Of a stretch of 64,000 nucleotides of DNA, positions 18,702-29,860 are shown piece after piece. The translations under genes and the position numbers were made by a program. This DNA comes from Caballeronia sp. SL2Y3 (GTDB lineage: Bacteria; Pseudomonadota; Gammaproteobacteria; Burkholderiales; Burkholderiaceae), in contig NZ_CP084260.1 of assembly GCF_022879575.1 (NCBI RefSeq), positions 992,001 through 1,056,000 on the forward strand, in the 5' to 3' direction. Below the pieces are notes generated by a model. It ran no database searches. It worked only from the letters and a program-made list of their open reading frames with translations, and was not told the origin of the DNA. The first letter of the stretch is position 1, and each line of letters opens with the position of its first letter.

Positions 18702-19664
18702 ATGACATCCGACTCGCACGATCTCAACGATCTGATGTACTTCTCGCACGTCGTCGAACACGGCGGTTTTTCCGCGGCCGAGCGCGTGCTGGGCATTTCG
18801 AAGTCGCGGCTGTCGCGGCGAGTATCGGAACTAGAGGCATCGCTCGGCGTGCGGCTGTTGCAGCGCTCCACGCGCAAGCTCGCGCTCACCGAGGCGGGAC
18901 AGTTGTTCTACCAACACTGCCAGGCGATGCTGGCCGAGGCGCAAGCCGCCGTCAACGTCGTGCAGAGCCTGCGCGATTCGCCGCGCGGCACCGTGCGCGT
19001 GAGCGTGCCCGTGACCATCGCGCAGACGTTTCTCGCGGCCGTCATGCCCGACTTCATGCATCGCTATCCGGAAGTGCGCGTCGTCTTGCGCGTGACGAAC
19101 CGCGTCGTGGATCTGTTCGAGGACGCCATCGACGTCGCGCTGCGCGTGCGCTCGGAGCCGCCCGCGAGCTCGAACGTCGTGGCGCGGCCGCTCTGGCGCA
19201 CGCAGCAGATGCTGGTTGCCGCGCCCTCGCTGCTCAAACCCAACGCGCCGCCGATGAGCGTCGCGGACCTCGCGCAATACGACACGCTCGACACGCCATC
19301 GGCGGACGGGCGGCACGTGTATCGCCTCATCGCGCCCGACGGCACGCGCCACGAATTCGAGCACGAGCCGCGGCTCGTCACCGCCGACCTCTCGATGATT
19401 CGCGAAGCCGTGATGCGCGGCGTCGGCATCGCGGCGTTGCCCGAGATGATGTACGGCGCGCCGCTCAGGAGCGGACAGCTCTCGCCCGTGATGCCCGGCT
19501 GGACCTTCCCGACGCCGCAGCTTTACGCCGTGTTTCTGTCGCGGCAGGGCATGGTCCCCGCCATTCGCGCGTTCGTCGATTTTCTCGTCGAATGCATCGA
19601 CGACGGCAAGCGCTTTCCGGGCGAATGCCCCGTGATCGAGTCTGCCGAGCAGGAAACGGTTTAG
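18702..19664 (+). CDS. LysR family transcriptional regulator
   Basis: Regulator of 320 residues with an N-terminal winged helix (MYFSHVVEHGGFSAAERVLG, then SKSRLSRRVSELEASLGVRL) and a LysR substrate domain (from about residue 95, RGTVRVSVPVTIAQTFLAAV). It belongs to the subgroup that includes regulators of quinone or aldehyde response genes next to pirins. ATG 18702 chosen on homology of MTSDSHDLNDLMYF. Divergent from the pirin gene, which is its probable target. Confidence 0.9.
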   Translation: MTSDSHDLNDLMYFSHVVEHGGFSAAERVLGISKSRLSRRVSELEASLGVRLLQRSTRKLALTEAGQLFYQHCQAMLAEAQAAVNVVQSLRDSPRGTVRVSVPVTIAQTFLAAVMPDFMHRYPEVRVVLRVTNRVVDLFEDAIDVALRVRSEPPASSNVVARPLWRTQQMLVAAPSLLKPNAPPMSVADLAQYDTLDTPSADGRHVYRLIAPDGTRHEFEHEPRLVTADLSMIREAVMRGVGIAALPEMMYGAPLRSGQLSPVMPGWTFPTPQLYAVFLSRQGMVPAIRAFVDFLVECIDDGKRFPGECPVIESAEQETV

Positions 19665-19778
19665 CATCGCTTCAGACATTGAAGCACGCGTTTGCGATGC
19701 AGAGATTCAATCGCGCGGAATCTTGTACGGCAAAATCGGCGGCGTTATATTGAGGTCTCTTTCGCTAAGGAGCTTCTT

Positions 19779-19898
19779 ATGCGAAAACTGACGGCTACTC
19801 TGATAGTTAGCCTGATAGGGCTGATCGCGCTGTCCGTGTCGACCACGGCTGCCGCATGTGACGGTTCTGGCGGCTCAGGGTATTCGAGCCCGAAGTAA
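19779..19898 (+). CDS. Small secreted Gly/Ser-rich peptide (39 aa)
   Basis: MRKLTATLIVSLIGLIALSV begins a clear signal peptide with likely cleavage after TTAAA, leaving CDGSGGSGYSSPK. If the Cys after AAA is lipidated this could be a tiny lipoprotein, but the residues before it (TAAAC) fit a lipobox poorly. AAGGAG lies 8 bases before ATG 19779, and a strong terminator starts 33 bases after the stop, so this is a complete one-gene unit. No family recognised. Confidence 0.6.
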   Translation: MRKLTATLIVSLIGLIALSVSTTAAACDGSGGSGYSSPK

Positions 19899-19931
19899 CC
19901 GTCTCGCCCGAATGCGCCGAGTGCGCACGAA

Positions 19932-19963
19932 AAAAGGCCTTCATCCGACGATGAAGGCCTTTT
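19932..19963. terminator. Bidirectional terminator between the small peptide gene and exbD
   Basis: AAAAGGCCTTCAT - CCGACG - ATGAAGGCCTTTT is a 13-bp perfect stem with A and T flanks between convergent genes. Confidence 0.92.
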
Positions 19964-19987
19964 GCTTTGCTACGCGTTGTCCGCAGC

Positions 19988-20410
19988 TTACTTGGCGCTC
20001 TTCGGCTGCGTCACGAAACCGATCTTCGACAAGCCGCCCGACTGCGCCGCGGACATGACATCGGCGACGCGCTCATACGGCACCTTGCGGTCCGCGCGCA
20101 AATGCAGTTCCGGCTGCGGCGTTTCTTTCGACGCCTGCGCGATGCGCGCGTCGAGCGCGGCGTCGTCGATCTTCTGGTCGTTCCAGAGAATCGTGCCGTC
20201 GGCCTCTATCGCCACGTTCACATGCGCGGGCTTTTCGTCCTGCGGCTGGCTGCTCGCGTGCGGCAAGTCGATCTTGACCGCGTGATGCATCGCGGGGATG
20301 GTCACCAGAAAAATGATGAGGAGAACGAGCATGACGTCGACGAGCGGCGTCATGTTGATTTCGCTCATCATGCCGTCGTCTTCGTCGCCGGCGAATGGAC
20401 TCATGGCCAT
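19988..20410 (-). CDS. exbD: Biopolymer transport protein ExbD
   Basis: Inner membrane part of the TonB-ExbB-ExbD motor that couples proton motive force to TonB-dependent outer membrane uptake of siderophores and haem. The 140 residues have one membrane helix (MTPLVDVMLVLLIIFLVTI) whose Asp is the essential proton-carrying residue, and a periplasmic domain (DLPHASSQ onwards). Twelve bases after exbB on the same strand; last gene of the tonB-exbB-exbD operon. Confidence 0.95.
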   Translation of the reverse strand: MAMSPFAGDEDDGMMSEINMTPLVDVMLVLLIIFLVTIPAMHHAVKIDLPHASSQPQDEKPAHVNVAIEADGTILWNDQKIDDAALDARIAQASKETPQPELHLRADRKVPYERVADVMSAAQSGGLSKIGFVTQPKSAK

Positions 20411-20422
20411 GCGAACCTCCGT

Positions 20423-21169
20423 TTAGCTCGCGCGCGTCGCAAGACGCAGGCTGTCGGATTGCGCAGCCGTCGCGCGCTTGCTCGACGACAGCTTCGAGCC
20501 CGTGACGAAGAACGCGTGCAGGCCGTGCGCGAAGCGGTTCAGCTTGGTCACGATGCTCTTGTTCGCGCGGGTGAGGGCGTTGTAGCCGAGCACCGCCGGA
20601 ATCGCGACGAAGAGGCCGAAGGCGGTCATGATGAGCGATTCGCCGACCGGGCCCGCCACCTGATCGATCGACGTTTGCCCCGTCGCGCCGATGGTCAGGA
20701 GCGCGTGATAAATGCCCCACACCGTGCCGAACAGTCCGACGAACGGCGACGTGCTGCCGATCGACGCCAGCACCGCGAGCCCCGCCTGCATGCGGCCGAC
20801 GCCTTCGTCCATCACGTCCTTCAGGCAGCGCGTGATCCAGTCGGAGACATCCATGCGATCGTGCAGATGCGGCTGCGTCTGGTGATGATGATCCGCCGCT
20901 TCCTGGCCGGCGAGCGCGAGCACGAGGAACGGGTTGTCGGCTGCGCTCGACGACTGCGCGCCCAGTTTCTGGATGCCGTCGTTGAAGTCGTCCGAGTGCC
21001 AGAAGGCCTGCTCCGCGTTCTTCGTCAGGCGCTTGAGCCGCACGACGTTCCACGCCTTGACGACGATCACCGTCCACGAAAGCACCGACATGATGACGAG
21101 CGCGAGCGCGATGCCGCGCGTCACGAAATCGCCCTGCGCCCAGACGTGCGCAATTCCGTAGTTTTGCAT
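20423..21169 (-). CDS. exbB: Biopolymer transport protein ExbB
   Basis: Pentameric inner membrane channel protein of the TonB motor, 248 residues. Three membrane segments are visible: IALALVIMSVLSWTVIVVKAW near the N-terminus, and two after residue 130, including the MotA/TolQ/ExbB signature SPFVGLFGTVWGI. It lies 28 bp after the tonB stop and 12 bp before exbD, so the three are co-transcribed. Confidence 0.95.
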   Translation of the reverse strand: MQNYGIAHVWAQGDFVTRGIALALVIMSVLSWTVIVVKAWNVVRLKRLTKNAEQAFWHSDDFNDGIQKLGAQSSSAADNPFLVLALAGQEAADHHHQTQPHLHDRMDVSDWITRCLKDVMDEGVGRMQAGLAVLASIGSTSPFVGLFGTVWGIYHALLTIGATGQTSIDQVAGPVGESLIMTAFGLFVAIPAVLGYNALTRANKSIVTKLNRFAHGLHAFFVTGSKLSSSKRATAAQSDSLRLATRAS

Positions 21170-21197
21170 TGCTGTTTCCTTGTTTCCAAAAAATCGG

Positions 21198-21949
21198 TCA
21201 GTCGTTCAGGCTGAAGACGAACGGGACGGTGGCCGTGGCGCGGATCGCCTCGCCGTTTTCCTTGTAGGGCGTGCATGCGCTGGAACGAACGGCGTCGAGC
21301 GCGGCGTCGTCGAGGCGGGAAGAGCCGCTGCTTTTTTGCAGCGTCACGTTTTCGATCTTGCCCGACAGCCCGACGGTCAGCCTCACCAGCGCCGTACCCG
21401 TCTCGCCCCGGCGGCGCGACATGGCCGGATAGTCCGGCTGCGCGATATTGCACGACAGGCGCGCGACGTTCTTCGGCGCGGCGAGGTCCATCGTCGGCTG
21501 CCCGATGGCGGGGGCGGCGGGCAGCGGGCGCAGCCGGCGCCGGCGCGGGCGGCGGCGCAGCGGGGAGCGGGCGGCGTCGGCTCGGGCGCGGGCGCCGCAA
21601 TCGGCGACGGCGCCGGCGTGACTGGCATCGGCGCGGGCTTAGGCTCGGCCTTTGGCTTGAGCTTCGGCTGTGGCTTCGGCTGCGGGACGGGTTTGGGCGG
21701 CTGGGGCGTCGGCGGGGACTGGACGGCAACGGGCATCGGCGCGGGCTGCGGAGTCTCGCTGATCAGCTGCGCGGTGATCGCCTTGGACTCCACGGGGCGC
21801 GGCGGCGCTTCGTGCCGCATCGTCAGCACGGTGCCGAGGAGCGCCGCATGAATCGCGAGTACCAGCGCGCACGCGGCCACCATGCGAGGACTGATGCCGG
21901 ATGACGGCGCGGGCGAAAAGGCGGCTGAAGACGTGGTCGGGGACTGCAT
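21198..21949 (-). pseudogene. tonB: tonB, interrupted by frameshift in the proline-rich linker
   Basis: TonB spans the periplasm and hands energy to outer membrane receptors. The N-terminal frame (from ATG 21949) gives a membrane anchor (AACALVLAIHAALLGTVLTM), then the Pro/Lys linker to PAPEPTPPAP near 21560, after which it turns to nonsense. The C-terminal TonB domain, with NVARLSCNIAQPDYPAMSRR and VRLTVGLSGKIENV ending FVFSLND, is in another frame (21198-21491). The third frame in between reads a natural linker (PLPAAPPPAPAPAAPAA), so at least two indels are implied. Both functional domains are intact, and exbB-exbD follow, so sequencing error in GC-rich repeats is as likely as true loss. 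Confidence 0.8.
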
Positions 21950-22037
21950 TCTTGGGCGTTGTTCGAGAGTCTGCTTGCCTGACGGCTCCTGATGCTGAGA
22001 TCCCGAACATAAGCTGGCCCGAAAGCGAAGGGCGAAG

Positions 22038-22100
22038 TCATCGACGAAATATCAGCAGCGAAATGAACAGGGTAGCCACGAAACCGATCAGCAATTCCAT
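22038..22100 (-). CDS. Candidate 20-residue membrane peptide between bfd and tonB
   Basis: MELLIGFVATLFISLLIFRR is one hydrophobic helix with a basic tail, ending in TGA. GAGGAGAACGAG directly before the ATG is an excellent ribosome binding site. It lies on the same strand as bfd (111 bp upstream) and tonB (88 bp downstream). It could be a small subunit of the TonB machinery, a leader peptide or chance. Not a recognised family. Confidence 0.4.
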   Translation of the reverse strand: MELLIGFVATLFISLLIFRR

Positions 22101-22211
22101 CTCGTTCTCCTCGGACAGGACTGAACGGTTTGCAGAAGGTACCCCGGCTGGCTACCGGCGCGGCGCGACCGAATGGCGCGACCGGGCGTGCGACCGAATG
22201 GCGCAAATACG

Positions 22212-22436
22212 TCAGGCGGCCTGGCGTTCGTAGAACGTGACCGGCGCCGCCTGCACGCCGCAGTGCGAGGCACAGACGCCGCTTTGCGCCATCACATCGC
22301 GCACGCTTTCCTCGCACTTCCCGCAGCACATGGCAACGCCGAGTTCGAACTGGAGCTCGTCGAACGTATCGACGCCCTCCGCGATGGCGGCGCGAATCTT
22401 TCTGTCGGACACTGACTTGCAGACACAGACGATCAT
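22212..22436 (-). CDS. bfd: Bacterioferritin-associated ferredoxin Bfd
   Basis: Small 2Fe-2S protein (74 aa) that docks on bacterioferritin and delivers electrons to release stored iron. The four cluster cysteines are in MIVCVCKSVSD and GVAMCCGKCEESV (pattern C-x-C ... C-x2-C with one extra Cys). Two further Cys occur near the C-terminus (VCASHCG). A Fur box lies 24 bases upstream, so it is expressed on iron starvation. Its partner bfr is 1 kb away on the same strand. Confidence 0.93.
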   Translation of the reverse strand: MIVCVCKSVSDRKIRAAIAEGVDTFDELQFELGVAMCCGKCEESVRDVMAQSGVCASHCGVQAAPVTFYERQAA

Positions 22437-22459
22437 GATGGTTCGCGATAGCTTCCGTT

Positions 22460-22479
22460 AATGCGAATTATTATCATTC
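22460..22479. promoter_or_regulatory. Fur box of bfd (and possibly tonB-exbBD)
   Basis: AATGCGAATTATTATCATTC matches the Burkholderia Fur box well and lies 24 bases upstream of the bfd start on the minus strand. Confidence 0.85.
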
Positions 22480-22617
22480 AGTGTCGCGTGCTTGGCAAGC
22501 GAGAGGTGGGGTTTTTTGTAACAGGATGCGGGGTTTGCCCGCTGGAGACTTACCGGGCGGGGCAAGGCGGCTTTTCGCGGGCCTCGGGGCGGAGGAGCAA
22601 CTCGCGCGCTGTGGCGA

Positions 22618-23472
22618 TTACGCGCTCGGAATAGCCGCGTGCCGCACTTCCGCCTGGATTTGCAGCAGGGAGGCGGCGAGTTGCCGCTGCGGTTCGCCGT
22701 CGGCCGTGGAGTAGAAAAGCGGGGTCGTTGCGACCGACACATCGGCGTTTCGGAGTCCGCTGGCGTCGAGCAGACGTTCGAGTTGCCGCGCGACCGCGAC
22801 GCTCGTATCGACGATATGCAGCCGCTCGCCCGCAATCTCCCGGATGGCGCGGTCGAGAAAAGGGTAGTGCGTGCAGCCGAGCACGAGGGTGTCGGCGCCA
22901 GCGTCCAGCATCGGTTTGAGATAGCTTTCGAGCAGCGCCATGAGGCCGGGCGATGACGTGTCGCACCGCTCCACCGCCTGCACCAGCCCGTGCCCCGGCT
23001 GGCAGATGAAGCGGCAATTGCCGGCATAGCGGTCCAGAAGCGACTGAAAGCGCGCGCTTCGCAGCGTCGCCTGCGTGGCGAGCACGCCGACCACGCCGGT
23101 TTTCGACACCGCCGCGGCCGGCTTCACGCCGGGCTCGACGCCGACGAGCGGAATCGCCAGCCGCTCGCGCACGTGCGCGATGGACTGCGCGGTCGCCGTG
23201 TTGCATGCGACCACGAGCGCCTTCACGCCCTGTCCGACGAGCCATTCGCCGATGGCCGTGGTGCGCGCGGTGATGAACGCATCGTCGCGCTCGCCGTAGG
23301 GCGCGTGCAGCGAGTCCGCCACGTAGATCAACCGCTCGTGCGGCAGCACCGCACGCACCGCGCGCAGCACCGACAGACCGCCCAGACCGGAATCGAAGAT
23401 GCCGACGGGCGCGTTAGCGCCGGCCGGCGCGCGCGCGTTGGTGGCGGGGGAGGATGCGACGACAGCGGACAT
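22618..23472 (-). CDS. murI: Glutamate racemase
   Basis: Cofactor-independent racemase that makes D-glutamate for peptidoglycan; cytoplasmic, 284 residues. The catalytic cysteines are in VVACNTATAQS (first half) and LGCTHYPFL (second half), and the N-terminal GIFDSGLGGLSV is the family signature. The C-terminus is slightly extended (about 20 residues) relative to short homologues. The gene is 13 bp behind bfr on the same strand, so both may be transcribed together. Confidence 0.95.
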   Translation of the reverse strand: MSAVVASSPATNARAPAGANAPVGIFDSGLGGLSVLRAVRAVLPHERLIYVADSLHAPYGERDDAFITARTTAIGEWLVGQGVKALVVACNTATAQSIAHVRERLAIPLVGVEPGVKPAAAVSKTGVVGVLATQATLRSARFQSLLDRYAGNCRFICQPGHGLVQAVERCDTSSPGLMALLESYLKPMLDAGADTLVLGCTHYPFLDRAIREIAGERLHIVDTSVAVARQLERLLDASGLRNADVSVATTPLFYSTADGEPQRQLAASLLQIQAEVRHAAIPSA

Positions 23473-23485
23473 CGGTTGGGACGGC

Positions 23486-23959
23486 TTATTGCTCGCCCAT
23501 CATGCTCTGCTGATAGTTCTGGATGCCGACCTTGTCGATCAGATCCAGTTGCGTTTCCAGCCAGTCGATGTGCTCTTCGGTGTCGTTCAGAATCTTGTCG
23601 AAGATATCGCGCGAAACGTAGTCCCGCACGGACTCGCAATACGCCATGGCTTCCTTGCAGGTGGACTGCGAAATCTGTTCGAGCTTCAGATCGCACTCGA
23701 TGATTTCCTTGGTCTCTTCGCCGATCAGGAGCTTGTGCAGGTCCTGCAGGTTCGGCAAGCCGTCGAGCATGAACACGCGCTGGATCAGCCAGTCGGCATG
23801 CTTCATCTCGCCGATGGACTCGTCGTATTCGTGCTTGTTCAACTGCTCGAGGCCCCAGTGCTTGTACATCCGGGCGTGGAGGAAGTATTGATTGATTGCG
23901 GTCAGCTCGTTCTTCAGCTGCGCGTTCAGATATTCGATGACTTTCGCGTCGCCTTTCAT
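23486..23959 (-). CDS. bfr: Bacterioferritin
   Basis: Haem-containing 24-mer iron storage protein, 157 residues (normal length). Ferroxidase-centre residues are in [13 protein letters not shown] (Glu), [13 protein letters not shown] (Glu-x2-His), [12 protein letters not shown] and [11 protein letters not shown] (Glu-x2-His). The haem-ligating Met is in the segment near [19 protein letters not shown] 23959 is the homologous start. Followed closely by murI. No Fur box was seen before it, fitting expression when iron is plentiful. Confidence 0.95.
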   Translation of the reverse strand: MKGDAKVIEYLNAQLKNELTAINQYFLHARMYKHWGLEQLNKHEYDESIGEMKHADWLIQRVFMLDGLPNLQDLHKLLIGEETKEIIECDLKLEQISQSTCKEAMAYCESVRDYVSRDIFDKILNDTEEHIDWLETQLDLIDKVGIQNYQQSMMGEQ

Positions 23960-24098
23960 AGGTGTCCTTGTTCCGGGCGTGTGAGCATGGGGGAAAGATA
24001 AACCTTGGGGCTGGGGCCTGCCAAGGTAGAGAGGGAATTTTTTGTCGCGGCCGAAAGTAAGAAGGGAAAGCGCTATCGGCAGATGCGGCTTGCAAAGA

Positions 24099-24123
24099 AA
24101 AGCCGGGCGCACGGCCCGGCTTT
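24099..24123 (-). terminator. Terminator of the fumarase gene
   Basis: AAAGCCGGGC and GCCCGGCTTT pair around a 5-base loop; on the minus strand a T-rich tail follows. It lies about 50 bases after the fumarase stop. Confidence 0.8.
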
Positions 24124-24170
24124 GCGGCCGCGCCGCGCAGGTCACGCGCGATGCGGTCCGCGTCGCATGC

Positions 24171-25694
24171 TTACGCCGTCGCGACCGGAATCTTGCCGAT
24201 CTTCGCCTGCCATTGCGCCGGGCCGGTCTTGTGAACCGACGTTCCGTTCGAATCGACCGCGACCGTCACCGGCATGTCCTTCACGTCGAACTCGTAGATG
24301 GCTTCCATGCCGAGGTCTTCGAACGCGAGCACCTTGGCCTCGCGGATCGCCTTAGACACGAGATACGCAGCGCCGCCGACCGCCATCAGATACGCGGCCT
24401 TGTGCTTCTTGATCGCCTCGATGGCGACCGGGCCGCGCTCGGCCTTGCCGATCATCGAGATGAGGCCGGTCTGCGCGAGCATCATTTCCGTGAACTTGTC
24501 CATGCGCGTGGCCGTCGTCGGACCCGCCGGGCCGACCGCTTCGTCGCGCACCGGATCGACCGGACCGACGTAATAGATCACGCGGTTCGTGAAATCCACC
24601 GGCAGCTTTTCGCCCTTGGCGAGCATATCGGCGATGCGCTTGTGGGCGGCGTCCCGGCCGGTCAGCATCTTGCCCGAGAGCAAGAGCGTCTGTCCCGGCT
24701 GCCACGACGCGACTTCTTCAGGCGTCAGCGTGTTCAGGTCGACGCGTTTGCTCGTCTCGGTGTTCGGCTGCCACGTGACCTGCGGCCATGCGTCGAGCGG
24801 CGGGGCGTCGAGCTTGGCTGCGCCCGAGCCGTCGAGCGTGAAGTGCGCGTGGCGGGTCGCCGCGCAGTTCGGGATGATCGCGATGGGCTTCGAAGCCGCG
24901 TGCGTCGGCGCGGCCATGATCTTGACGTCGAGCACGGTCGACAAGCCGCCGAGACCCTGCGCGCCGATACCGAGCGCGTTCACCTTCTCATGCAGTTCGA
25001 CGCGCAGTTCTTCGATCCAGTCCTTGGGCCCGCGAGCGATGATGTCCTGGATGTCGATGGGGTCCATCAGCGATTCCTTCGCCATCACCATCGCCTTTTC
25101 GGCCGTGCCGCCGATGCCGATGCCGAGCATGCCCGGCGGGCACCAGCCGGCGCCCATCGTCGGCACGGTCTTGAGCACCCAGTCGACGATCGAATCCGAC
25201 GGATTGAGCATCGCGAACTTCGACTTGTTCTCCGAGCCGCCGCCCTTCGCGGCGACCTGCACATCGACCTTGTCGCCCGGCACGATCTCGTAATGGATCA
25301 CGGCCGGCGTGTTGTCCTTCGTGTTCTTGCGCGCGCCTTCGGGCGGGCTCACGATCGACGCGCGCAGCACGTTGTCCGGGTTCAGATAGCCGCGGCGCAC
25401 GCCTTCGTTGATCATGTCGGTGACGGACATCGTCGCGCCGTCCCAGCGCACGTCCATGCCCACCTTCACGAACACCGTGACGATGCCCGTGTCCTGACAG
25501 ATCGGGCGCTTGCCTTCGGCGCACATGCGGCTGTTGGTCAGGATCTGCGCGATGGCGTCCTTCGCGGCGGGGCTTTCCTCCAGCTCGTAGGCGCGGCCGA
25601 GCGCCTGAATATAGTCGAGCGGATGGTAGTAGCTGATGTACTGCAGAGAATCGGCGATGCTCTGGATCAGGTCTTCTTGCTTGATAACGGTCAT
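24171..25694 (-). CDS. fumA: Class I (iron-sulfur) fumarate hydratase
   Basis: TCA cycle enzyme interconverting fumarate and malate with a 4Fe-4S cluster. The 507 residues match the single-chain class I type. Cluster cysteines are expected in [17 protein letters not shown] (N-terminal third), [15 protein letters not shown] (middle), and NCAATRH. The C-terminal beta domain has [17 protein letters not shown] and the substrate motif [15 protein letters not shown] 25694 ([12 protein letters not shown]) is the conserved start. A fumarase of this class is iron-dependent, so it is a plausible target for iron-sparing control. Confidence 0.94.
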   Translation of the reverse strand: MTVIKQEDLIQSIADSLQYISYYHPLDYIQALGRAYELEESPAAKDAIAQILTNSRMCAEGKRPICQDTGIVTVFVKVGMDVRWDGATMSVTDMINEGVRRGYLNPDNVLRASIVSPPEGARKNTKDNTPAVIHYEIVPGDKVDVQVAAKGGGSENKSKFAMLNPSDSIVDWVLKTVPTMGAGWCPPGMLGIGIGGTAEKAMVMAKESLMDPIDIQDIIARGPKDWIEELRVELHEKVNALGIGAQGLGGLSTVLDVKIMAAPTHAASKPIAIIPNCAATRHAHFTLDGSGAAKLDAPPLDAWPQVTWQPNTETSKRVDLNTLTPEEVASWQPGQTLLLSGKMLTGRDAAHKRIADMLAKGEKLPVDFTNRVIYYVGPVDPVRDEAVGPAGPTTATRMDKFTEMMLAQTGLISMIGKAERGPVAIEAIKKHKAAYLMAVGGAAYLVSKAIREAKVLAFEDLGMEAIYEFDVKDMPVTVAVDSNGTSVHKTGPAQWQAKIGKIPVATA

Positions 25695-25741
25695 GGCTTG
25701 GGCTCTGGGGACGAAAGACTGCCTGCGTTCTCTTCGACGCT

Positions 25742-26329
25742 TCAATCGAGTGCGCTTCGGGGTGTTGCTGTTTCGCTGTGGAAATGCCGCGGATGCGTAT
25801 GCGTGGTCAGCCGGTCGACATAGGCCATGACGAGCGCGGACACGAGAAACGCCACGTGAATCACGACTTGCCACAGCACCGTATGGAACGTGTGCTGATC
25901 GGGATTGATGAAGGTCTTCAGCAGATGAATCGACGAGATGCTGATGAGCGCCATCGAGAGCTTCACTTTCAGCACGCCCGCATTGACGTGATCGAGCCAC
26001 TCGGGTTCGTCGGGATGGCCTTCCACGCCGAGACGCGACACGAACGTTTCGTATCCGCCGACGATCACCATGATGAGCAGGTTCGAGATCATCACCACGT
26101 CGATGAGGCCGAGCACGACCAGCATGACGTTGGTTTCGTCGAGCGTCATCGCGTGCGTGACGAGGTGCCAGACTTCCTTCAGAAACAGGACGACGTAGAC
26201 GCCCTGCGCGACGATCAGTCCGAGATAGAGCGGCACCTGCAGCCAGCGGCTCATGAAGACGATTCTGGGCAACGCCTTCATCGGGCCGGGGCGAGCGGGC
26301 GAGTCGGGGAAGGGCTTCTGAGCGGACAT
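25742..26329 (-). CDS. UPF0114 (YqhA-type) membrane protein
   Basis: Inner membrane protein of 195 residues with four predicted helices, matching the TIGR00645/UPF0114 family. Family sequences visible are [18 protein letters not shown] (helix 1), [21 protein letters not shown] (helix 2) and [22 protein letters not shown] 26329 (MSAQKPFPD) was chosen. It sits 47 bp upstream of fumA on the same strand and may be transcribed with it. Function is not known. Confidence 0.88.
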   Translation of the reverse strand: MSAQKPFPDSPARPGPMKALPRIVFMSRWLQVPLYLGLIVAQGVYVVLFLKEVWHLVTHAMTLDETNVMLVVLGLIDVVMISNLLIMVIVGGYETFVSRLGVEGHPDEPEWLDHVNAGVLKVKLSMALISISSIHLLKTFINPDQHTFHTVLWQVVIHVAFLVSALVMAYVDRLTTHTHPRHFHSETATPRSALD

Positions 26330-26493
26330 GGGCGGCGTGTCGGTCGGGCGGTCGGCGGAGAGTGAACGGCTGAAAACGTGAAACGGGCGGTTATGGCCCG
26401 TCCGGGAAAGCTCGGTATTGTAGCGTGTCACGGCGTGCGGCTGCCTGAACGCGCAAGCGGCAAGCGGCGAGCGCGTGGCCCGCGCGCGGCTGG

Positions 26494-27444
26494 CTACACG
26501 CCGCTTTCGCGCCGCTCGCGCTCGTCGCGCGGCGCTGGCGTGCGGCGCTTCAGGCTCGCGAGCACGATGCCCGCCATCACGCAAGCGAGCGCGATGCCAT
26601 GCGCGAGCGTCGGCCGCTCTCCGAGAAACGCGATGCCGTAGAGCGCCGCCGCGATCGGCAGGACGGCCGAGAAGACGCCCGCGAGGCTGCCGGCGACGTG
26701 GCGGATGCCTTTCATCCAGAGCCAGAAGGAAAAGACGCTCGCCGAAAGCGCATACCATCCGACGAGCGCCCACGTAACCCCGTCCACGCCGCGCCAGTCG
26801 AACGCGAGCGCGCTCGGCAGGCCGAGCGGCAACATCAGCAGAAAGCCCAGGCCGTGCGTGTAAGCGCAGATGTCGATGGCGGGCAGCGTCTGCGTCAGCC
26901 GCCGCGACAGGATTACATAGAGCGATTCGCAGCAGACCGCGCCGACCACCATCAGATTGCCCGCGAGCGACCCGCCGCCGTGATCGCCGCCGCCGCCGCT
27001 GTGCGCGACGTTGATCACGACGACGCCCACGACCGCCAGCGCAATCGAAGCGAACGCTCGTCCGCCCGGCTTTTCCTTAAGGAAGAGCCACGCGAAGAGC
27101 GCGACGACAGCCGGCATGGTGCTCGTGATGACGCCCGCCGCGACCGCGCTCGTGCGCGCGACGCCGTTGAGCATCAGCAGCGTGAAGCCGAACGTGCCGA
27201 AGAGCGCCTGCAAGAAGAGGTTGATCCACTCGGCGCGCGCGACGCGCCTCATCTTCGACGGACGCAGCAGCGGCCACAGCACCGCCAGCGCGATGACGAA
27301 GCGCAGCAGCGCGAAGAGCGGCACCGGCACCGACGTGACGATGGACTTGCCGATGCCGACGTTGCTTCCGACGAGCAGCATCGACGCGATGAGATAGAGG
27401 GCGTAGCGATTCAAGCTGTGATTTCGGCAGCAAGCGCACGACAA
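26494..27444 (-). CDS. EamA/DMT superfamily transporter
   Basis: Ten-helix membrane transporter with two EamA repeats (316 residues). The first repeat contains the helix [20 protein letters not shown] and the loop [21 protein letters not shown]; the second contains [20 protein letters not shown] and [23 protein letters not shown] proteins usually export amino acids or other metabolites; the substrate is unknown here. The start at 27444 gives a Cys-rich N-terminus ([14 protein letters not shown]); a start nearer the first helix cannot be excluded. Confidence 0.85.
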   Translation of the reverse strand: MSCACCRNHSLNRYALYLIASMLLVGSNVGIGKSIVTSVPVPLFALLRFVIALAVLWPLLRPSKMRRVARAEWINLFLQALFGTFGFTLLMLNGVARTSAVAAGVITSTMPAVVALFAWLFLKEKPGGRAFASIALAVVGVVVINVAHSGGGGDHGGGSLAGNLMVVGAVCCESLYVILSRRLTQTLPAIDICAYTHGLGFLLMLPLGLPSALAFDWRGVDGVTWALVGWYALSASVFSFWLWMKGIRHVAGSLAGVFSAVLPIAAALYGIAFLGERPTLAHGIALACVMAGIVLASLKRRTPAPRDERERRESGV

Positions 27445-27797
27445 GCGCGCGGCGAGTTCAGTTACGATTGTGGGGACGCATTGTAGAAGCCGCGCCGACT
27501 CCGTGTATACCCCGTGCCGCAGCCGTCGGCCGCGTAAGAAGCGGGTAAGTTGCGCGGCCTATCTTGATCTTCATGCAGGCTGCAACGAGTCGGCAAGCGC
27601 GATTCTCGAACGAATCGCGCCGGCAAGGTTGCAAGTGGCCGGCGTTCCGCGAGACGGTGGAGCCGGTCGAAAGGAGACAGGGTTCGGCGAGAACGCCCGT
27701 GCGCGTGACGCTCTCGAACCTCAATAACATGCGGCGTGCCCGCCTTAAGCGTCGAGCGCGCCGCCGGCTTTTGGAATCACCATCGGAGGGGTTGTCG
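27445..27797. other. Intergenic region upstream of acs
   Basis: About 350 bases between divergent transporter and acs genes. The acs frame stays open here but codon use and residues are not those of the family, and no competing gene is seen. It should contain the acs promoter. Confidence 0.45.
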
Positions 27798-29780
<1,983 letters not shown>

Positions 29781-29792
29781 AGCTGTTCTAAA

Positions 29793-29819
29793 CGACCGCC
29801 GCCCGATAAGCGGCGGTCG
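29793..29819 (+). terminator. GC hairpin after acs
   Basis: CGACCGCCGC - CCGATAA - GCGGCGGTCG is a 10-bp perfect stem 12 bases after the acs stop. It lacks a T run, so it may attenuate or protect the mRNA end rather than terminate fully. Confidence 0.5.
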
Positions 29820-29860
29820 ATCCCGATTGCCGATGCCACGCGGTTTTGGTACATAACCGC

